A stretch of 64,000 bases of DNA from Taenia hydatigena (lineage: Eukaryota; Platyhelminthes; Cestoda; Cyclophyllidea; Taeniidae), in NCBI GenBank assembly GCA_036345935.2, contig JADWOT020000010.1, positions 9,158,455 through 9,222,454 of the forward strand, in the 5' to 3' direction. Shown here piece after piece: positions 60,147 through 64,000 of the stretch; position 1 is the stretch's first letter; each line of letters begins with the position of its first letter. The position numbers and the translations under genes were made by a program. Under the pieces are notes generated by a model. That model was not told the origin of the DNA, did no database searches, and worked only from the letters and a program-made list of their open reading frames with translations.

Positions 60147-60152
60147 AATAAA
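60147..60152 (+). terminator. Poly(A) signal of the GP50-like gene
   Basis: AATAAA, 93 bases after the stop codon, followed by a T- and G-rich stretch (TTCCTGTTTTGCTTGGGTTG). Good position for a eukaryotic polyadenylation signal. Confidence 0.55.
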
Positions 60153-62232
60153 TTCCTGTTTTGCTTGGGTTGATTATGGAGCTAACTATCACGCATACAT
60201 CGTGTATGATATTTGGAGTTTTGCAGAACACCAAAGGCACTCATGTAGGTGCGATTTGGTTTAAGTCGATTCGGATGTACGAGTCACTGTAGAAAAAAAT
60301 GCGAGATGAAGTTATGTTGTTAACAGAATACCGCTACTTGTTAACGCGTTCACATTTTACTGCAAGACATACTGTCGATTTGAAGGTAGCCAGTTCACTC
60401 CATTTTAGCAGTCTATACCCAGAGGTGGGGAGAGGCGACTCACATTTGCTCTTCCTCATTTGGATGCTTATCCGCTACTTTATTGTCCTTAAATCCCACC
60501 ACTTGCATCTTCTAAGCGCTGGTACACGAGCGCTCGTTTCTTCACACATCCATTGCTTACGCGTGATGAGTCTACAATTGCGAAAGTTGTCAGGGGTTGA
60601 AAAGGTCTCTCGTAGTCCCAGCACACACACACACACATGCACACCAATTGCATGGAAGGGATTGAAATTGAGGGGAACAGTGAGTGAGGGAAAATAACCA
60701 CACAAAGTTAGTTAGCATTGCATGCAAAGCAGTCGTGATGCCAGCGAAAGCAAAGCATTCACAAGTCGTCTGTTTTACTTTGGAAACCTCTACGGCGCAT
60801 AGTCACTTTTCTGTCCCCTGAAATAGGCCGACTATATAAAAAAAACGCTGAGCAACACGAAGTTAACGGGAACGCTGCAAGACGAAAGACAGAATAATCC
60901 CACTCCGTAAAGTGTCGAAGTGCAAAGATCGCTGCGTAGCACTGGAGCTAAAAGCTTCTAGAGTTCTTCATTTTTTTGGTGGTCTTTGAGAAACATCCTA
61001 GGAACTAAAATTTCACTTGGTCATTTTCTCCTCATCCCACCCTCATAACTGATTGCTGAATGCGTCATGGTAAAGGCCGTATTGGATGTACATGCAAGAG
61101 TCAACACACAGATGCAATGTGCGTGTGCGTACGCCTCTGGCCTAAATAGCACATCGTGTATGGGGTCGAATCCTTGAGTATGAGGCTGAGTCTTAAACTA
61201 TCCATCCCGCTAATAAATTCAATCATACCTCCCACTTGCTTTATTACCTTTGCAATTAATCAGGTCTTGGGGCGATTAATACCCTAATTCAATTGTATTC
61301 AACACTGTTATCGGCCTAATTGGATGCCTAGCTAGAGCATGAAACCGCCTTCTAGAATGTTTAACAAAAGTAACCTCAAAATTGGAAACACCCACAACGC
61401 CTTTCATCTGACTCACACCTCCTCGCCACTATCGCCAAGACAAGTTCACATACAGTCCAGTGGCACGTGAATCCACCACGTGCGCTAATTGTTCTTGGAG
61501 TTAAAATGGGTCCATCTTACTAGTGCTCTACTCACATCTCCACACGTGTAGAATCACTCCGTAAATGAGGGAGTTCGTTTTGTAGGTAAGCCTGACATAG
61601 AGAGCTGCTATGAGTCAACATTAAATAGCTGTAAACTGCTACTAATTTATTGAGCTTTCCTTTCGATTCTTATTCCATCGCATCACATCTCATCACACCA
61701 CAGTCAAATCACCCTGATTGGAATGAGTAGACTCACCCAATGTTCTCCTCCCTTAGTAGCACTTCTGTTGACTACCAGCTTGGTAATGCACTTCGTCACC
61801 TACTTTGTGCTAAGATCCACCTTGCCTCGCTGAATTCGCATTTCTAAGTGTCGACTTTGGAGCCACGTGATTGAAAATAACCAACTCCGGCTAATGAAAT
61901 CCTCAAACCTTACCCTTCGATCTATAACGACTTTATGCGAAAAGTAACTCAAGTCAATGTCTCAACTAAGGACAACACAATGATCACCATCACACATTGT
62001 AGTGTGGCACGAAAAGCAGACTATAGGCGTGTCCGGGAAGCCAGTAAATACTTTGAAATATTCTCGGAAAGTGTAAAATGTTGCAACTTAGCCTTGTCCT
62101 TCCAAACCATTTACACAAGTGCTTTTGCCTCACTTTGGAACGAAAGCTGATGTTTTAGTAGATATATGAGTGAAGAATTGCACCGTCCTTAGTGGTTGCC
62201 ACTATCTAAGCACATCTTGTCCACCTTCACAG
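60153..62232. other. Intergenic; no gene recognised
   Basis: Holds a short (CA)8 tract at 60622-60637 and old similarity around 61085-61165 to 50600-50700. Open frames are short and overlap on both strands. No signal-peptide or EG95-like exon was found here that could start the downstream Fn3 series. Confidence 0.4.
60622..60637. repeat. (CA)8 microsatellite
   Basis: Uninterrupted CA dinucleotides. Confidence 0.9.
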
Positions 62233-63990
62233 GCATGCAAAAGCCCTCATTTGAGGCCAAATACTACAGGGATGTTCGTAAAATGCACACTTCCATAGAA
62301 GGTTCGGTGGGTGTGGAAGAAGAATTTAATGGTTACGTGATCCTCTAGAAGGTCGGCAGTCCATTCTCGCAAAAACCTTGGCAGAGATCATCCTTCCTGC
62401 TGAAGAGCGATACTATGAAATGGAAGGTCTAGACCAGTGGTAGCCTAATGGTATTAACACTTTGGCTGACCCATTGGAATCCAAAGTATTACACTCAGGT
62501 TTGTCCTCATTTTACCTGCTTTTGGTTCACTTCTATCCTCTGAAAATCAGCTTCTCTCTCATTTACTTTTGTGCTTATCTCAGCGAGTCCACACCCAATA
62601 GCACCAGAACGCATAGCATCACATGAGCAATCACTGTTATCTCAATCACAACGCTAGGAACATTCACTTTGCATTGTGTAGTTCCTAGTGTTTCTCAAAA
62701 TTCAATGTTCGAGGCGGTTGGCACCCACGCGATGCGCATGACATGGCATGCTCCAACTAGACTCTACGGCCCCATTCTCGACTACAACATTGAATGGCAA
62801 CGACCCATCCACATCTCTTCAAGCTTAGTCTATGACTTCATCAAACTGAAGTCTGGACAAACCATCTCCGTCTCCACTTGGGCACGCAATCAGCCGGATG
62901 GTGTGGTGAAATTTGAATACATTGGTGCTCTGAGCAAAGTCGAGACGGTATCGCCGCCCCTTCTGGGGGGAAGTCAGCCCTTCTCATCTGTATTACCTTA
63001 GGTTGTGTGATAAGTTGAAAACAAACAATGCCAAATGAGATTAGTCGAATCAATAATGATGCATGAAGTGTTCCTTTTTACCCACTTAAATTAACACCCT
63101 TCAGATTATTGTCTTCCTCAACCATTTAGTTATAAGTTTACATTGAACTAATACGTGGAATGCAAAATACATCAACTTCACTTTCCTCTCTTTCTCGATG
63201 CATCTCGTAACTGCCCTTACAGGCATGAATAGTTCACCACTTGAAGCAATTTCTGCATTGATGATCGTGAATTAAAGGCAATAATGCACAGACTCATGGA
63301 AGTCAAAAGGGAATTTGCTGGTTATGAGATCCTAACGAGGAGCGGCTCCGACGCAAAGGAAAATAAGTGGCATTCGGCAGTCGTCCTCGAAGATACAGGG
63401 CGCGAATATGCAATAGAGGATCTCAAACCATCAGTATCAGATGTTCTTACAGTGCGAGGATGCGTATTGCCCGATAAAGCCAGTGCGATAGCTGATCCAT
63501 TGAAATTTACAGAGCTACTGTCAGGTTTGCCACTTCTCATACTACTCTCATGCAGTTAGTAGCGGCGTTTCATTTATTTACCATCTTACTTGATTTTCAC
63601 GTTCATTTTTAATCACATCAAAGCAAATGTGCATTTATCGTCCTTCTACCCACAGTGACAAATCTAGCCATTTTGCTTTGTAGAATCTAGTGTTCCGCGG
63701 AGTGTACAATTCCATGCAGTCGACCCATTCACGGAGCGCATATCATGAAATCCCCCAGCCGAATTCTACGGTTGTATCATTTGCTGCATCATTAAATGGA
63801 GTTGTACTAATACATGGCGAGACAGTATTAAGGCCTCCTCCAGTCGTGTCCATGTCTTCACTGGATCGGAATCAGGAGAGGTCATTTATGTCATTGTTTG
63901 TGCACACAGTCAGCGGTTTGCTCCGATGAAAGTTGATTATATCGGTGACCTTAGCAATGTCCAGACAATATCTACACTGACGTTAGAATG
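62233..63990 (+). pseudogene. Third multi-Fn3 series (A-B-A-B), broken; runs to window end
   Basis: Four exons in the same order as the intact gene: A (62233-62498, with the start GMQKPSFEAKYYRDV and an in-frame TAG after YVIL), B (62682-62972, open, with MRMTWHAPTRLYGPILDYNI and FIKLKSGQTI), A (63223-63523, with a TAA near its start and the rest open in a shifted frame: FAGYEILTRSG, DVLTVRGCVLPD) and B (from about 63685, damaged: a stop follows SVPRSVQF...ERIS). AG acceptors and GT donors are kept at most borders. Two of the exons are clearly dead, so the locus cannot make the full protein as read. More exons may lie beyond the window. Confidence 0.7.
62682..62972 (+). pseudogene. Intact-looking B-type Fn3 exon in a broken locus
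   Basis: Acceptor TTGTGTAG, donor GGGGGAA|GTCAGC and phase-1 borders match those of the intact gene, and the frame is open throughout. It has the Fn3 core tryptophan, the DYNIEWQ strand and the LKSGQTISVS segment, and ends KFEYIGALSKVET like the other B exons. Upstream and downstream exons are broken, so it is probably not expressed as part of a normal product. Confidence 0.55.
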
Positions 63991-64000
63991 AGGTCAGTTC

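Overview
The window is eukaryotic, gene-poor, intron-containing DNA, most likely from a taeniid tapeworm (Echinococcus, Taenia or a close relative). Two observations support this. A spliced gene at 45361-50136 begins with a signal-peptide exon followed by a fibronectin type III (Fn3) exon that resembles the taeniid oncosphere-antigen family (EG95/45W/TSOL18 type). A complete 14-exon gene at 55728-60054 encodes a heavily N-glycosylated, GPI-tailed secreted protein that looks like the taeniid diagnostic antigen GP50. I could run no database search, so species and family names rest on recognition by eye.

Layout. Roughly the first 37 kb is a mosaic of old duplications. Its only long reading frames belong to an intronless, F-box-like gene family: one intact copy (10850-11836, minus), one nearly full copy with an early stop and a decayed end (5222-6060, plus), one copy whose N-terminus falls in an assembly gap (37036-37515, minus), one C-terminal copy (23490-24010, plus) and three decayed fragments (2560-3020, 22030-22150 and 22830-23150, minus). 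Flanking DNA travels with the gene. This produces inverted duplications at 4520-6060/10990-12525 and 23490-26340/34110-37515. A separate inverted pair, 14085-15250/17960-19085, encloses remnants of a probable Ty3/gypsy-type retroelement and has a third copy at 21100-21960. The single-copy spacer 26340-33780 has no gene I can name.

The remaining 26 kb is a secreted-antigen region. A decayed multi-Fn3 gene on the minus strand (41600 down to 37860) lies head to head with the intact-looking multi-Fn3 gene on the plus strand (45361-50136). Both alternate two Fn3 exon types (A and B) and end in a Thr/Ala-rich stalk. A further Fn3 scrap lies at about 50930-51165, and a third, broken A-B-A-B series occupies 62233 to the window end. 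The GP50-like gene lies between them.

The two intact genes have similar design: a TATA box 44-49 bases before the ATG, a short signal-peptide exon, mostly or entirely phase-1 introns, and extracellular products. Phase-1 symmetry lets whole exons be skipped, duplicated or exchanged without frameshift. This fits the repeated A/B domains in one gene and the run of micro-exons near the C-terminus of the other. Apart from these genes, no convincing tRNA, rRNA, spliced-leader gene, telomere or CRISPR was seen.
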